This document shows, piece by piece, positions 22,409 through 31,503 of a stretch of 64,000 bases of DNA. Every line of letters starts with the position of its first letter. Position 1 is the stretch's first letter. Both the position numbers and the translations under genes were made by a program. Below the pieces are notes generated by a model that had not been told where the DNA came from, did not search any database, and was given only the letters and a program-made list of their open reading frames with translations. The stretch comes from Geomesophilobacter sediminis (lineage in GTDB: Bacteria > Desulfobacterota > Desulfuromonadia > Geobacterales > Geobacteraceae): assembly GCF_016458275.1 (NCBI RefSeq), contig NZ_JAEMHM010000026.1:1-64000 (forward strand), in the 5' to 3' direction.

Positions 22409-23650
22409 ATGAGGGAAGAAGCGATCAGAGCGGTTCTTGTTGACGACGGACAAAGGGGTGGGGCGCTGCTGAAGTTGCTGAACGGCTATGCGCGAACAGT
22501 GGCCACCTCGGCCGAGACGGCTTTGGCTAAGCTGAAAAGTGGGGGGGTGGACCTGGTCGTCCTCAGTTGTGCGGCCAGAGAAGCCTCCCTTTTGATTCCC
22601 CACATCAAGGGGGTCCCGCATCTGCTGATCGAGTGGCGCATCGACGGCCCCTGCTGTGTCTCGACCAGTTGCCGCGATCCAAAAAGTGGGGCAGTGGAGC
22701 CGCTCCCTTCGGTCATCGCGGAGTTGGTCGAGCAGGTCCGGTCCGCGTTGGGAAGACCCGCCGGCAGTGACCCCCTTTGTGACGCGGTGGTCACGGTTAC
22801 CGAGGAGAACCGGGTGGAAGGGGTGAGTCCCGCGGCGGAGCGGATGTTCCAGTACCCCGCGCACGAGCTCCTCGGCAACGATGCGGGAATGCTGTTGCCC
22901 CTCTGCCTCCCCACCCCCGACTCCGGTGGCCAGGGGTTCGAAACGGTGGCAACCCGGCGGGACGGCACCCGCTTCCCGATCCTTTTGACTGTGGAGGAGA
23001 TGGTTTGGGGGGGCAGACGCCGTTATGTGGTTTCCTTGCGCGACCTGACCCGCAGGACCGATCCGCTTGAGGTCATGGCGCGCCATGCGGTTCGTGATGA
23101 GCTGACCGGGCTCTTCCACCACAACACCCTCCCCGGGTTTCTCGATCAGGCCCTGACGCGGGCGGAACGTTTTGCGACCACGATGGCGCTCCTCCTTTTG
23201 GACGTTGATCATCTGGCGATCATCAACGAGATGCACGGTCGGGAAACGGGGGACCAGGTCCTGGTCGCGACCGCCCGGATGGTGGCCTCGAGCCTGCGGG
23301 ACGTGGACTGGGTGGTGCGGTCAAGTGGTGACGAGATCGCGGTGATCCTGCAGGAGAGTTCCGAGGCGAAGGCCGCGGCCACCGCGGACCGGATCCGGCG
23401 TTCGATCGCCCACCTTCCGATCACGGTGGCCGGCAGTGCCGACCGTCACGTTCCGGTCCGGGTAACGCTGAGTATCGGCATGGCCCTCTTTCCAGTGCAC
23501 GTGGCAAAGGCAGAGTCCGTGCTGAGTGCAGCCGCCTCCGCTCTGGCTGAGGCAAAGGGCCGGGGGGGGGACTGCGTGGTGAATTATCATGCCCCGGCGG
23601 CATCCCTCCAACCCGTTCCGCTGCACCATTCCGACTCCGACGGCAGCTGA
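22409..23650 (+). CDS. PAS-GGDEF protein with a degenerate SGDEI site
   Basis: A 413-residue protein. Residues 1-110 resemble a receiver fold lacking its phosphoacceptor (VLVDDGQRGG, then DLVVLSCAAREAS with no Asp at the normal place). Residues about 125-230 are PAS-like (VEGVSPAAERMFQYPAHEL). The cyclase domain starts RDELTGLFHHN and has the active-site segment SGDEI at 306-310 where active enzymes have GG(D/E)EF. An RDVD inhibitory-site-like motif sits five residues before it. The last Ile in place of Phe and the first Ser in place of Gly make catalysis uncertain; it may bind rather than make cyclic di-GMP. Confidence 0.85.
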   Translation: MREEAIRAVLVDDGQRGGALLKLLNGYARTVATSAETALAKLKSGGVDLVVLSCAAREASLLIPHIKGVPHLLIEWRIDGPCCVSTSCRDPKSGAVEPLPSVIAELVEQVRSALGRPAGSDPLCDAVVTVTEENRVEGVSPAAERMFQYPAHELLGNDAGMLLPLCLPTPDSGGQGFETVATRRDGTRFPILLTVEEMVWGGRRRYVVSLRDLTRRTDPLEVMARHAVRDELTGLFHHNTLPGFLDQALTRAERFATTMALLLLDVDHLAIINEMHGRETGDQVLVATARMVASSLRDVDWVVRSSGDEIAVILQESSEAKAAATADRIRRSIAHLPITVAGSADRHVPVRVTLSIGMALFPVHVAKAESVLSAAASALAEAKGRGGDCVVNYHAPAASLQPVPLHHSDSDGS

Positions 23651-23699
23651 GCTGCTGCCGGGCCGCTGCTTGCCCCCCTTTTTCCGCAGCTACCTTGCC

Positions 23700-23738
23700 G
23701 CCTCGGCCGGCCGGATCAACCCGGTCGGCCTTTTTCGT
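23700..23738 (+). terminator. Intrinsic terminator after the signalling run
   Basis: GGCCGGCCGG and CCGGTCGGCC arms around ATCAA, followed by TTTTTCG. It lies 50 bases after the GGDEF-like stop. Confidence 0.75.
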
Positions 23739-23845
23739 CTCTCTCCCGCATGCCTTGACCTTTCCCCGGCTTTACGCTAACTTGCCAACCCTGGAACCCC
23801 GGCTTTACATCAGACGCGCCGGGACCGGAAGGGGGACTCCTGCCG

Positions 23846-26134
23846 ATGGCAGCAACGGGGAGAACACGTGTCGACGTCGGCGGGATCGTGCAGGGAGTCG
23901 GATTCCGCCCCTTCGTCTACCGCCTGGCCAGCCGCCACCGGCTCGGGGGCTGGGTCCGCAATACCGGCCACGGGGTGGAGATCGAAGTCGAAGGCACGGA
24001 CGCCGCGCGTACCGCCTTCTGCCGGGCGTTGACCGAGGAGGCGCCGCCGCTTGCCGTGATTTCCTCCGTGCAGACCCGGGAGCTTGCGCCCGAGGGAGAG
24101 GAGGGCTTCCGCATCCTGGCCAGCGAGTCCCAGGCCTCCGGTGCCGTCGTCGCCGAGATCCCGCCGGACTGCGACGTCTGCGATGATTGCCTGGTCGAGC
24201 TCTTCGACCCGGCGAACCGGCGCTACCACTACCCGTTCATCAACTGCACCAACTGCGGCCCCCGTTTTTCCATCATCACCGGCGTTCCCTACGACCGTCC
24301 GGCCACGACCATGGCCCCCTTTGCCATGTGTCCGGAGTGTCTCCGCGAGTACCACGATCCAGCCGACCGCCGCTTCCACGCCCAGCCCAACGCCTGTCCC
24401 GTCTGCGGTCCCCGCCTGCGCCTTCTGTCCCCGGACGGAGCCGAACTGGAGGGCGATCCGGTCGCCCGCGCCGCCGCTGCCCTACGGGCCGGGGCCGTCG
24501 TCGCCGTCAAGGGGACCGGCGGGTTCCATCTCGCCGTCGACGCCGGCTCCGCCCCGGCGGTCGCCGAACTGCGCCGAAGAAAAAAGCGCGACGAGAAGCC
24601 GTTCGCGCTGATGGCGCCGGATCTGGAGGCGGTGCGCAGCTTCGCCCACTGCTCCGATGCCGAGGGGCGGCTGCTGTCGGGGGTGGAGCGACCGATCGTC
24701 TTACTGAGAAAACGGGAAGGCGCCCCCGTCTCGCCGTTGGTTGCCCCCGGCAACGGGTGGTTCGGGGTGATGCTTCCCTCCACGCCGCTGCAGCACCTGC
24801 TGCTTCGCTGCGGTCCGATCCCCCTGGTGATGACCAGCGGCAACGTCTCCGATGAGCCGATCATCCACCGGGATGCCGTCGCCTTGCGGCGCCTCACCGG
24901 GATCGCCGACCTCTATCTCACCCACGACCGCGAGATCCACACGCGAAGTGACGACTCCATTCTCCGTTTCATGCACGGCGAGCCGCTCCTTTTGCGCCGC
25001 TCGCGGGGGTACGTGCCGCGCGTCCTGCCGCTCCCGGCGCCCCAGCCCAGCGTGCTCGCCCTGGGGGCCGAGCTTAAGGGGGCGGTCTGCCTCACCCGGG
25101 GAAAGGACGCCGTCTTGAGCCAGCACCTGGGAGACCTGAAAAACCCGGCGGCGCTGGCCGGGCTCGAGGAGGCGGTGGCCCACCTGCGCCGGTTGCTGGA
25201 GGTGGCACCGACCCTCGTCGCGCACGACCTGCACCCCGACTACCTCTCGTCCCGGCTCGCCCAGGACATGGATCTCCCCAAGCTGGCGGTGCAGCACCAC
25301 CACGCGCATCTCGCGGCCTGCATGGCGGACAACCGGCTCGATGGCGAGACCATCGGGGTCATCTTCGACGGCACCGGCTACGGACCGGACGGGACGGTCT
25401 GGGGGGGAGAGTTCCTGGTCGGCGGGTATGCCGGTTACACCAGGGCCGGCCACCTGAGCCGGGTCGGGATGCCGGGGGGCGATGCCGCGGTGCGGGAACC
25501 CTACCGAATGGCCCTCTCCTGGCTGTACCGGATCCACGGCGCCGCGCTTTTCGACCGACCCCACCCCTTGGTCGACCTCGTTGCCCCCCAGCAGCAAAGC
25601 CTTTTCCTGGCCATGCTGGAAAAGGGGATCAACACGCCGCAGACCTCGAGCTGCGGCCGGCTTTTCGATGCGGTTGCGGCGCTGATCGGGCTGCGCACCA
25701 GCGTCCACTACGAAGGACAGGCGGCAATGGAGCTGGAAGCGTTGGCGGAAGCGGGGCGATCTTTCGCCCCCTACCCCTACCGGATCGACGGCGACCCCTG
25801 CTTCGAGGTCGATTTCCTCCCGTGCCTTGCCGCAATCGACGACGACCTGGCCCAAGGGCGGTCCCGTGCCGACATCGCCCGCACCTTTCATCGGACGGTG
25901 GCCGAAGCGGTACGCGCATCGTGTGGCCGGATCGCTGCCGCGACCGGGCTTACCCGGGTAGTCCTTTCCGGCGGCGTCTTTCAGAATCGGCTGTTGACGG
26001 AGGAGGTTTCGGAGCTTTTGCAGGAGGGGGGATTGGAGGTCTTCCGGCATCGGTTCGTGCCGCCCAATGACGGAGGGATCGCCCTGGGGCAGGCGGCGAT
26101 CGCCGGTTACCGCGCGGGAGTCAACGGTAGGTAG
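23846..26134 (+). CDS. hypF: Hydrogenase maturation carbamoyltransferase HypF
   Basis: A 762-residue enzyme that makes the carbamoyl group used for the cyanide ligands of NiFe hydrogenase. It has all parts in order: an acylphosphatase domain (1-90, VQGVGFRPFVYRLA), two zinc fingers (CDVCDDC with CTNCGPRFS; CPEC with CPVCGPRL), a YrdC-like domain (VVAVKGTGGFHLAVDA, MTSGNVSDEP), and a Kae1-like domain (VAHDLHPDYLSS, HHHAHLAACMADN, FDGTGYGPDGTVWGGEF, LSGGVFQNRLL). Length is typical. No other hyp or hydrogenase structural gene is in the window, so it stands alone here. A convergent PilZ gene follows. Confidence 0.95.
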   Translation: MAATGRTRVDVGGIVQGVGFRPFVYRLASRHRLGGWVRNTGHGVEIEVEGTDAARTAFCRALTEEAPPLAVISSVQTRELAPEGEEGFRILASESQASGAVVAEIPPDCDVCDDCLVELFDPANRRYHYPFINCTNCGPRFSIITGVPYDRPATTMAPFAMCPECLREYHDPADRRFHAQPNACPVCGPRLRLLSPDGAELEGDPVARAAAALRAGAVVAVKGTGGFHLAVDAGSAPAVAELRRRKKRDEKPFALMAPDLEAVRSFAHCSDAEGRLLSGVERPIVLLRKREGAPVSPLVAPGNGWFGVMLPSTPLQHLLLRCGPIPLVMTSGNVSDEPIIHRDAVALRRLTGIADLYLTHDREIHTRSDDSILRFMHGEPLLLRRSRGYVPRVLPLPAPQPSVLALGAELKGAVCLTRGKDAVLSQHLGDLKNPAALAGLEEAVAHLRRLLEVAPTLVAHDLHPDYLSSRLAQDMDLPKLAVQHHHAHLAACMADNRLDGETIGVIFDGTGYGPDGTVWGGEFLVGGYAGYTRAGHLSRVGMPGGDAAVREPYRMALSWLYRIHGAALFDRPHPLVDLVAPQQQSLFLAMLEKGINTPQTSSCGRLFDAVAALIGLRTSVHYEGQAAMELEALAEAGRSFAPYPYRIDGDPCFEVDFLPCLAAIDDDLAQGRSRADIARTFHRTVAEAVRASCGRIAAATGLTRVVLSGGVFQNRLLTEEVSELLQEGGLEVFRHRFVPPNDGGIALGQAAIAGYRAGVNGR

Positions 26135-26248
26135 CGGCAGGAGCGCCGGAAGTGTCGCCAACCCCGACGGTGGCGGCACTTCGACGGCCTGGAAGGGAGC
26201 ACGCCCCGGCCGGTTCGCCGGGGCTCAGGTGCGGGGGCCCGTGGCGGG

Positions 26249-26521
26249 TCAGTCGAGGAGGGTTTTTTCGAACTGCAGTCCGACCCCCTGATCGGTGACC
26301 CGGATCACCTTGGCCTTCAGGTCACAGAGGACGTGCGGGGTCAGGGAGTGGTAGATGGTCACCGCAACGGTGTCATCGATATCGATGCGGTGCTGCGTCT
26401 TGATGAACACACCCTTCATACTCAGGTTTTCCACTTCCCCCTCGTGCACGGATTCCTGGTGCAGGAGGTTTGCCTTCGCGTGCAGAGCCAACCGAGCAAA
26501 GTTTCTTTTTTCCTTGTACAT
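26249..26521 (-). CDS. PilZ-domain protein
   Basis: A 90-residue single-domain protein. It shows the cyclic-di-GMP-binding RxxxR-type motif (KRNFARL near residue 5) and the DxSxxG-type motif (ENLSMKG near 32), in the usual order. It ends GVGLQFEKTLLD as PilZ domains do. GAGGAGCC lies before the ATG. A protein this short usually works as an adaptor binding a partner. Its neighbour on the left is hypF (convergent); on the right it shares a 200-base AT-rich promoter region with the aminotransferase gene. Confidence 0.88.
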   Translation of the reverse strand: MYKEKRNFARLALHAKANLLHQESVHEGEVENLSMKGVFIKTQHRIDIDDTVAVTIYHSLTPHVLCDLKAKVIRVTDQGVGLQFEKTLLD

Positions 26522-26721
26522 AGGCTCCTCCTTGGCGTTGGCGATGCTTGGTTTTAATTATATTTGTATGGTTAAAAAGCTTTGTTAGCTTAATATAATT
26601 TTTCTGCGATTGCAAGCGCTCACTCGGAAAAGTTCCCCGGCCCGCAAGCCCGCATCTGTTGCGGTGGCAAAGCCTCCTGCTATCATCTTCTGATCGTCAA
26701 ATTAATGTGCTGGGAGGCACC
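26522..26721. promoter_or_regulatory. Shared AT-rich promoter region
   Basis: This lies between divergent PilZ and aminotransferase genes. It is the most AT-rich tract nearby (26548-26615), with a good -10 hexamer TATAAT at 26594-26599 on the plus strand. The -35 site is weak, which may mean activator control. Confidence 0.4.
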
Positions 26722-28050
26722 ATGGATACGGCATTCGGGGTCAGCGCACGGGCCGAGAAAGTTTTCCCACCCGTCCTTCATCACTACCATTCCTTCACCA
26801 TCGCAAAGGCGCATGGCTGTACCGTTGTTTCGACCGACGGGAACCGCTACCTCGATTTCTCTTCAGGACTTGCCGTCTTGAACGTCGGTTACGGCCACCC
26901 GGAGGTGCTGGCGGCGGTTCACCAGCAGGTGGACCGCTTCGTTCACACCGGGAGCATCTACCATAACGAGAGCACCACCGCTGCCGCCGAGGAGCTCGTC
27001 TCCATCACGCCGTCGGGCCTGGACATGCTTTTTTTCGGCAATTCCGGCGCGGAGGCGGTGGAGGCATCGCTCAAGCTCTCCCGCTACGTCAGCGGTCGGC
27101 AGGCGATCGTTTCCTTCACCGGCGCCTTTCACGGCCGGACCTTCGGCGCCCTCTCGGTCACCACGAGCAACTCGTCCTACCGCAGGCGCTACCACCCGCT
27201 GCTCCCGTCCGTCTACCAGCTCCCGTATCCCGCCTGTTTCAACTGTCCCCTGGGGCTGAACCACGGTTCCTGCGGCACCCGGTGCCTGCAGGAAGCGATC
27301 CGGCTCTTCGAGCGCCAGGTCCCGCCCGACGAGGTGGCCGCGGTGATCATCGAGCCGTTTCTCGGCGAGGGGGGGTACTATCCGGCGCCCCCGGAGTTCC
27401 TCCAGGGGCTGCGGACCATCTGCGACGAGTACGGGATCCTGCTGATCTTCGATGAAGTGCAGTCCGGGATCGGCCGGACCGGGAAGTGGTTCTTCTGCGA
27501 GCATGCCGACGTCACGCCGGACATCCTGGTGGTCGCCAAGGCGCTCGCGTCCGGATTTCCGCTCGGCGCGGTGGTCGCCGGCCAGCACCTGATGGCGCAG
27601 TGGGAGCCGGGGGCGCATGGTTCCACCTTCGGGGGGAACCCGGTCGCCTGTGCCGCGGCCCGTGCCACGCTGCAGGTGATCAAGAAGGAAGGGCTCCTGG
27701 CCCGGGGCGCCGAGCTGGGGGAACGCGCCCTGGCGCGGCTCCGCACCTTCGCCGACACCTGTCCGTGGATCGGTGACGTGCGCGGCTACGGGTTGATGAT
27801 GGCCATCGAGATCGTCGATGAAAACGGCGCCCCGGATGGGCCGCGCTGCTCGCTTTTGATCGAGGAGTGCCTGCGCCGTGGTTTGATGGTCATCAACTGC
27901 GGCATGAAGCGCAACATCGTACGGATCATCCCGCCGCTGACGGTGACCGACGCCGAGCTCGACGAAGGGCTCACCGCACTGGGGGCGGGGTTGGAGGAAC
28001 TGGATCGCAGCAGCCTCTCCCGTGCTCCGGTCACCGTCGCGGCCGACTGA
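26722..28050 (+). CDS. Class III PLP aminotransferase (GABA aminotransferase-like)
   Basis: A 442-residue enzyme of the fold-type I, class III family (GabT/ornithine aminotransferase). The ATG has TGGGAGG 6 bases upstream; the longer reading from 26659 has none. Seen: FFGNSGAEAVEASLKLSRY, FTGAFHGRTFGALS, the PLP-ring loop LLIFDEVQSGIGRTGKWF, and the region around the catalytic Lys (ILVVAKALASGFPLGAVV). A Cys-rich insert (ACFNCPLGLNHGSCGTRC) sits near residues 172-190. The substrate could be 4-aminobutyrate or another omega-amino acid; no dehydrogenase partner is adjacent. Confidence 0.87.
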   Translation: MDTAFGVSARAEKVFPPVLHHYHSFTIAKAHGCTVVSTDGNRYLDFSSGLAVLNVGYGHPEVLAAVHQQVDRFVHTGSIYHNESTTAAAEELVSITPSGLDMLFFGNSGAEAVEASLKLSRYVSGRQAIVSFTGAFHGRTFGALSVTTSNSSYRRRYHPLLPSVYQLPYPACFNCPLGLNHGSCGTRCLQEAIRLFERQVPPDEVAAVIIEPFLGEGGYYPAPPEFLQGLRTICDEYGILLIFDEVQSGIGRTGKWFFCEHADVTPDILVVAKALASGFPLGAVVAGQHLMAQWEPGAHGSTFGGNPVACAAARATLQVIKKEGLLARGAELGERALARLRTFADTCPWIGDVRGYGLMMAIEIVDENGAPDGPRCSLLIEECLRRGLMVINCGMKRNIVRIIPPLTVTDAELDEGLTALGAGLEELDRSSLSRAPVTVAAD

Positions 28051-28202
28051 GCGCGACCGCCTCCTCCAGGCCGTGCGGGCAAAAGAAAACCTTTATCTGG
28101 CGCTGCGGATAAGCTAGACTGCTTGCGGACCTTTCCGGCCCCGGAAAGGGATGAAAGCGGAGGTTGTCAAGGGATGTGGCGGGCAGTGACGGGGATGAGA
28201 CG

Positions 28203-29021
28203 GTGAACCACGAACTCGAGCATTGCTACCGGGTGCTGGGATTGTCGTCTTCCGCGTCGCCTCGGGAGCTGCGCCGCGCCTACCGGAACCTGGTGCGTTC
28301 CTGGCACCCGGACCTGTTCACCCATAACCCGCGGGAGCAGGCAGTGGCGCAGGAGCGGCTGAAGGAAATCAACGCGGCCTACCACCTGATCCAGGAGCAC
28401 CTCGCGGCAGCAGGGCCCGCTCCCGTCGAGCCGCCCCCAACCGCGCCTCCCGCGCCTCCTCCCCGCCCCCAAGCACCACCGCATCGTGCGCCATCCCCTC
28501 CCCGAGCGGCGCCTCCGCCGTCGGTTCCCGCCGTCAACATCTTCCCCTTCTTCACCGCCTGGGAAAACGGGCTCTTCCTGCTCTTGGTCGCGGCGGTCTG
28601 CTACTTCGTCAACGCCAGGTACCCGAGCCTCGCGGCCGGGGCCGGCCATGCCCTCCGGCTCCTGATTGTCCCTCTGGCTTTCGCGCTTCTGTGCAATTCG
28701 CGGCTGGGGAGCCACCGCTGGGCTTGGCGGATGTATGTCGCGGCGACCTTGGTCTTTTCCTTATGGCTGCTTGTCGATCTGCTGACCTTTTCGGCCGCGG
28801 TGCAAAACGAGGCGCAGACACCGGGTTACTACGACTCGTACGGCGGCGGGGCTGGATTCCGCGGTCCGCTGGCCGACGCCCCCGCACCTTTCTCGCTGCC
28901 GGGGCAGCGCTCCCCCGGGCCGATGGGACCGGCGGCTCCGCTGGTACCTGCTCCTGCCGCGCCCCTGGCTCCGGTCGAGCCTGCCGCTCCCGCGGCCCCC
29001 ATGGTGGCTCCCGCCCGCTGA
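28203..29021 (+). CDS. J-domain membrane protein with a proline-rich linker
   Basis: A protein of about 272 residues. An N-terminal J domain (about 5-68) has helix II RRAYRNLVRSWHPD, so the HPD motif for stimulating DnaK is intact. A Pro/Ala-rich linker (about 75-120) leads to a hydrophobic region with three likely membrane helices (about 128-145, 155-170, 180-205). A disordered Pro/Ala tail follows. The start is unclear: GTG 28203 has GGGGATGAG upstream, while TTG 28164 would add 13 residues but sits too close to GGAGG. It may recruit DnaK to the membrane; no client is apparent. Confidence 0.75.
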   Translation: MNHELEHCYRVLGLSSSASPRELRRAYRNLVRSWHPDLFTHNPREQAVAQERLKEINAAYHLIQEHLAAAGPAPVEPPPTAPPAPPPRPQAPPHRAPSPPRAAPPPSVPAVNIFPFFTAWENGLFLLLVAAVCYFVNARYPSLAAGAGHALRLLIVPLAFALLCNSRLGSHRWAWRMYVAATLVFSLWLLVDLLTFSAAVQNEAQTPGYYDSYGGGAGFRGPLADAPAPFSLPGQRSPGPMGPAAPLVPAPAAPLAPVEPAAPAAPMVAPAR

Positions 29022-29163
29022 ACCCGGCGGAAGAGTCCCGCCAGGCGCTGATTTCCCGGAAAAGTTTTTCCCCGCAAAAACGTGAGGGCCGCGTCCTGCT
29101 CTCTCCGCTTGGCGGATCTGAGCTGAACGCGGCCCCGTGGGTTCGGCGGCTGCTTTATCTAGG

Positions 29164-29997
29164 TTAATCCTGCTGGTTTACGATCTCGAAGGCGCGGTGC
29201 ACCCGGGCCACCACCCGGATGGCCATGGCGGGCTTGGCGATAAAATCCTGGAACCCTGATTTCAGCGCACGGTGTTCCTCCTCCGGCGAGGCTTTGGAGG
29301 TGAGAAGGATCATCGGGATGGCGTGGGTGGCGGGGTTGGCCTTGATGGCGCGCATCAGGGCATAACCGTCCATCCTGGGCATCACCGCGTCGCAGAGGAT
29401 GAGATCCGGCTTCTGCGAGAACGCGATGCGCAGCCCCTCAACGCCGTCGTTGGCGGTGAGCACCTCATACCCTTCCCGCATCAGCGCCGACTCGATGCTG
29501 GAGGTTACCTGGGGTGACCCGTCGGCGATGAGGACCTTGTGCGCACCTGCCTCAGACGGGCCCGCCTCGCCGTTGAGGTAGTGCTGCCGGATCGCTGCCA
29601 TGATGTCGTCGCGGGTGGCAAGCTCGACCAGGATCTTAAGCGAAGTCTTCTGGGCCAGGTATTCGAGCGTTTCGGTATCGAACGGGTCGGTGACGGCGAC
29701 GGTCAAAAGGTCTCCCTCGTGCTTCAGCGGGAACACCAGTCTTTGGTAGGCGATTTCTTCGGGGATGAGTGCGAGGAGGTCGGGGGAAAACTCGCGGGAA
29801 GCCATTTCCTTTGCTATTGGAAAGTTGAACTGTTTTCCCAGGGCTTCGGCAAGCTCCTCCTGGGTGATCACACCCATCTCATCAAGAACGACCCCCAGCC
29901 TCTTTCCGGAGCCCTTCTGCCGCTCCAGAGACCGCTCCAGGGTCTTCATCGTGATGATGCCGGAATCGACCAGCAGCTCTCCGAGGTGTACTTTCAT
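29164..29997 (-). CDS. MshEN-type domain fused to a response receiver
   Basis: A 277-residue cytosolic protein. Residues 1-140 are a type II secretion/type IV pilus ATPase N-terminal (MshEN/GspE_N) domain: LGELLVDSGIITMKTLERSL, LGVVLDEMGVITQEELAEAL, FPLKHEGDLLTVAVTDPFD. Members of this family can bind cyclic di-GMP. Residues 150-270 are a receiver with phosphoacceptor LILCDAVMPRMDG, Thr in MILLTSK and Lys in FIAKP, so it looks active. No ATPase domain is attached. It may link phosphorylation and cyclic-di-GMP signals to motility or secretion. A terminator-like GC hairpin lies near 29085-29130. Confidence 0.85.
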   Translation of the reverse strand: MKVHLGELLVDSGIITMKTLERSLERQKGSGKRLGVVLDEMGVITQEELAEALGKQFNFPIAKEMASREFSPDLLALIPEEIAYQRLVFPLKHEGDLLTVAVTDPFDTETLEYLAQKTSLKILVELATRDDIMAAIRQHYLNGEAGPSEAGAHKVLIADGSPQVTSSIESALMREGYEVLTANDGVEGLRIAFSQKPDLILCDAVMPRMDGYALMRAIKANPATHAIPMILLTSKASPEEEHRALKSGFQDFIAKPAMAIRVVARVHRAFEIVNQQD

Positions 29998-30073
29998 GAT
30001 GTCTCTAGACCCTCTCCGGTAATTAAGACGAATTCATTCCCGGCAAATATACCTGTAATTTAAAAAAATTCAA

Positions 30074-30107
30074 AATAAAAAAGGCTCCTTAAAGGGGCCT
30101 TTTTTAC
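30074..30107. terminator. Intrinsic terminator downstream of amt
   Basis: AAAAAAGGCTCCTT and AAGGGGCCTTTTTT arms with almost no loop. Runs of A and T on both sides make it bidirectional; it lies 27 bases after the amt stop. Confidence 0.85.
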
Positions 30108-30133
30108 TGCAGCGTATTTGTGAGGGTAGTGGA

Positions 30134-31342
30134 TTAGCGGATGTGATCCTCGGGGTAGGCGCCGATCTGGTGGATGGAAAGGTCGGCCCCGGCGAATTCG
30201 TCTTCGGGGGTGAGGCGGATGCCCACCGTCTTGGAGAGGACGCCGTAGACGATGAAGCCGTTGAGGAGCGCAAAGGCCACGGCGGCAACCGTGCCCAGGC
30301 ACTGCGAGACGAAGGTGACGCCGCCCAGTCCCCCCAGCGCCTCGTTGCCGAAGATGCCGGCCGCGATCCCGCCCCAGGAGCCGATCACCCCGTGCAGGGG
30401 CCAGACGCCGAGCACGTCGTCGATCCGGAGTTTCTCCTGCTCGATATGAAAGCCGAAGACGAAGATGAGCGAAGCGATGGCGCCGGTGGCCAGTGCCGCC
30501 AGCGGGTGCATGATGTCGCTGCCGGCGCAGACCGCGATGAGACCGGCGAGCGCGCCGTTGTGCACGAAGCCCGGGTCGTTCTTGCTCGCGACCAGCGCCG
30601 CCAGCACCCCGCCGACCATGGCCATGAGGGAGTTGACGGCGACGATGCCGGAAATCTTCTCCAGATGCCCGGCGCTCATGACGTTGAAGCCGAACCAGCC
30701 GACGGCCAGGATCCAGGAGCCCAGGGCGAGGAAGGGGATGTTGCTGATCGGGATCGGGTGCGATTTCTTGCTCACGTAGCGCCCCATGCGCGGTCCGAGG
30801 ATCAGCACCGCGGGGAGGGCGAGCCAGCCGCCGATGGAGTGGACCACCACGGAACCGGCATAGTCATGGAACTCGGCGCCGCCGATCTTCTTGAAGAGGT
30901 CCTGCAGCAGGGAGGTGTTCTGCCCCCAGATCATCGACTCGAAGAACGGGTAGGTGAGGCCGGCGAAGATGGCGCCGGCGAAGACCTGCGGCCAGAACTT
31001 GGCGCGCTCGGCGATCCCGCCGGAGATGATGGCCGGGATGCAGGCGGCAAAGCAGAGGAGGAAGAAGAAGTGGGTTATGTCATACCCCTGGGTGTTGCCC
31101 AGGAGATCCTTGACCGGCTTGAGGAAGTTGATGCCGTAGGCGATGGGGAAACCGACGAGGAAGTAGACGACCGTGGAGACCGACCAGTCGGTGAGAATCT
31201 TGACGAAGGCATTTACCTGGTTCTTCTTCCGGACCGTTCCGACCTCCAGGAAGGCGAAACCCGCATGCATGGCGAAAACCATGACTGCGCCGAGCATGAG
31301 GAAAAGTACGTCGCTGCTGCTGCCTAAAACTGACATGGACAT
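30134..31342 (-). CDS. amt: Ammonium transporter
   Basis: A 402-residue inner-membrane ammonium channel of the Amt/Mep/Rh family, with about 11 hydrophobic helices. Typical segments: MLGAVMVFAMHAGFAFLEVG, DYAGSVVVHSIGGWLALPAV (the DxAGSxVVH signature), and GFNVMSAGHLE. The late HGVIGSWGGIAAGIFG has the pore His. The start is the first ATG of a close pair, with GGAGG 11 bases upstream. A sigma-54 promoter lies at 31404-31419. Unlike most bacteria, no glnK/glnB gene is next to it. The mature N-terminus has no cleaved signal in the reading. Confidence 0.93.
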   Translation of the reverse strand: MSMSVLGSSSDVLFLMLGAVMVFAMHAGFAFLEVGTVRKKNQVNAFVKILTDWSVSTVVYFLVGFPIAYGINFLKPVKDLLGNTQGYDITHFFFLLCFAACIPAIISGGIAERAKFWPQVFAGAIFAGLTYPFFESMIWGQNTSLLQDLFKKIGGAEFHDYAGSVVVHSIGGWLALPAVLILGPRMGRYVSKKSHPIPISNIPFLALGSWILAVGWFGFNVMSAGHLEKISGIVAVNSLMAMVGGVLAALVASKNDPGFVHNGALAGLIAVCAGSDIMHPLAALATGAIASLIFVFGFHIEQEKLRIDDVLGVWPLHGVIGSWGGIAAGIFGNEALGGLGGVTFVSQCLGTVAAVAFALLNGFIVYGVLSKTVGIRLTPEDEFAGADLSIHQIGAYPEDHIR

Positions 31343-31403
31343 CTGTGGTATTACCTCCGTTGGTAAATGGCCGCCTCGTCGTTGAGGAAGGACGCCTCGG
31401 GCA

Positions 31404-31419
31404 AGCAAGGTTTTGGCCA
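31404..31419 (-). promoter_or_regulatory. Sigma-54 promoter of amt
   Basis: On the minus strand TGGC-CAAAACC-TTGCT matches the -24/-12 consensus TGGC-N7-TTGC(A/T) in both elements and spacing. It lies 62 bases before the amt start, so a transcript would start near 31392. NtrC-type nitrogen control is the usual arrangement for amt; the enhancer site was not identified. Confidence 0.7.
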
Positions 31420-31479
31420 AAACGGTAAGTGGTTGAAAGTTCGGGGAATGGCTGCCGGGGTGCCCGCGGGCAGGTTCCG

Positions 31480-31503
31480 GGTGCTGCCTAAAAAGGCAGC
31501 ACC
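31480..31503. other. Perfect 10-bp hairpin between amt and the TPR gene
   Basis: GGTGCTGCCT-AAAA-AGGCAGCACC is an exact inverted repeat with a four-base loop and a partly paired flank (CGGG/CCCG). There is no U-run. It could be an operator or an RNA structure in the leader of the TPR gene. Confidence 0.5.
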
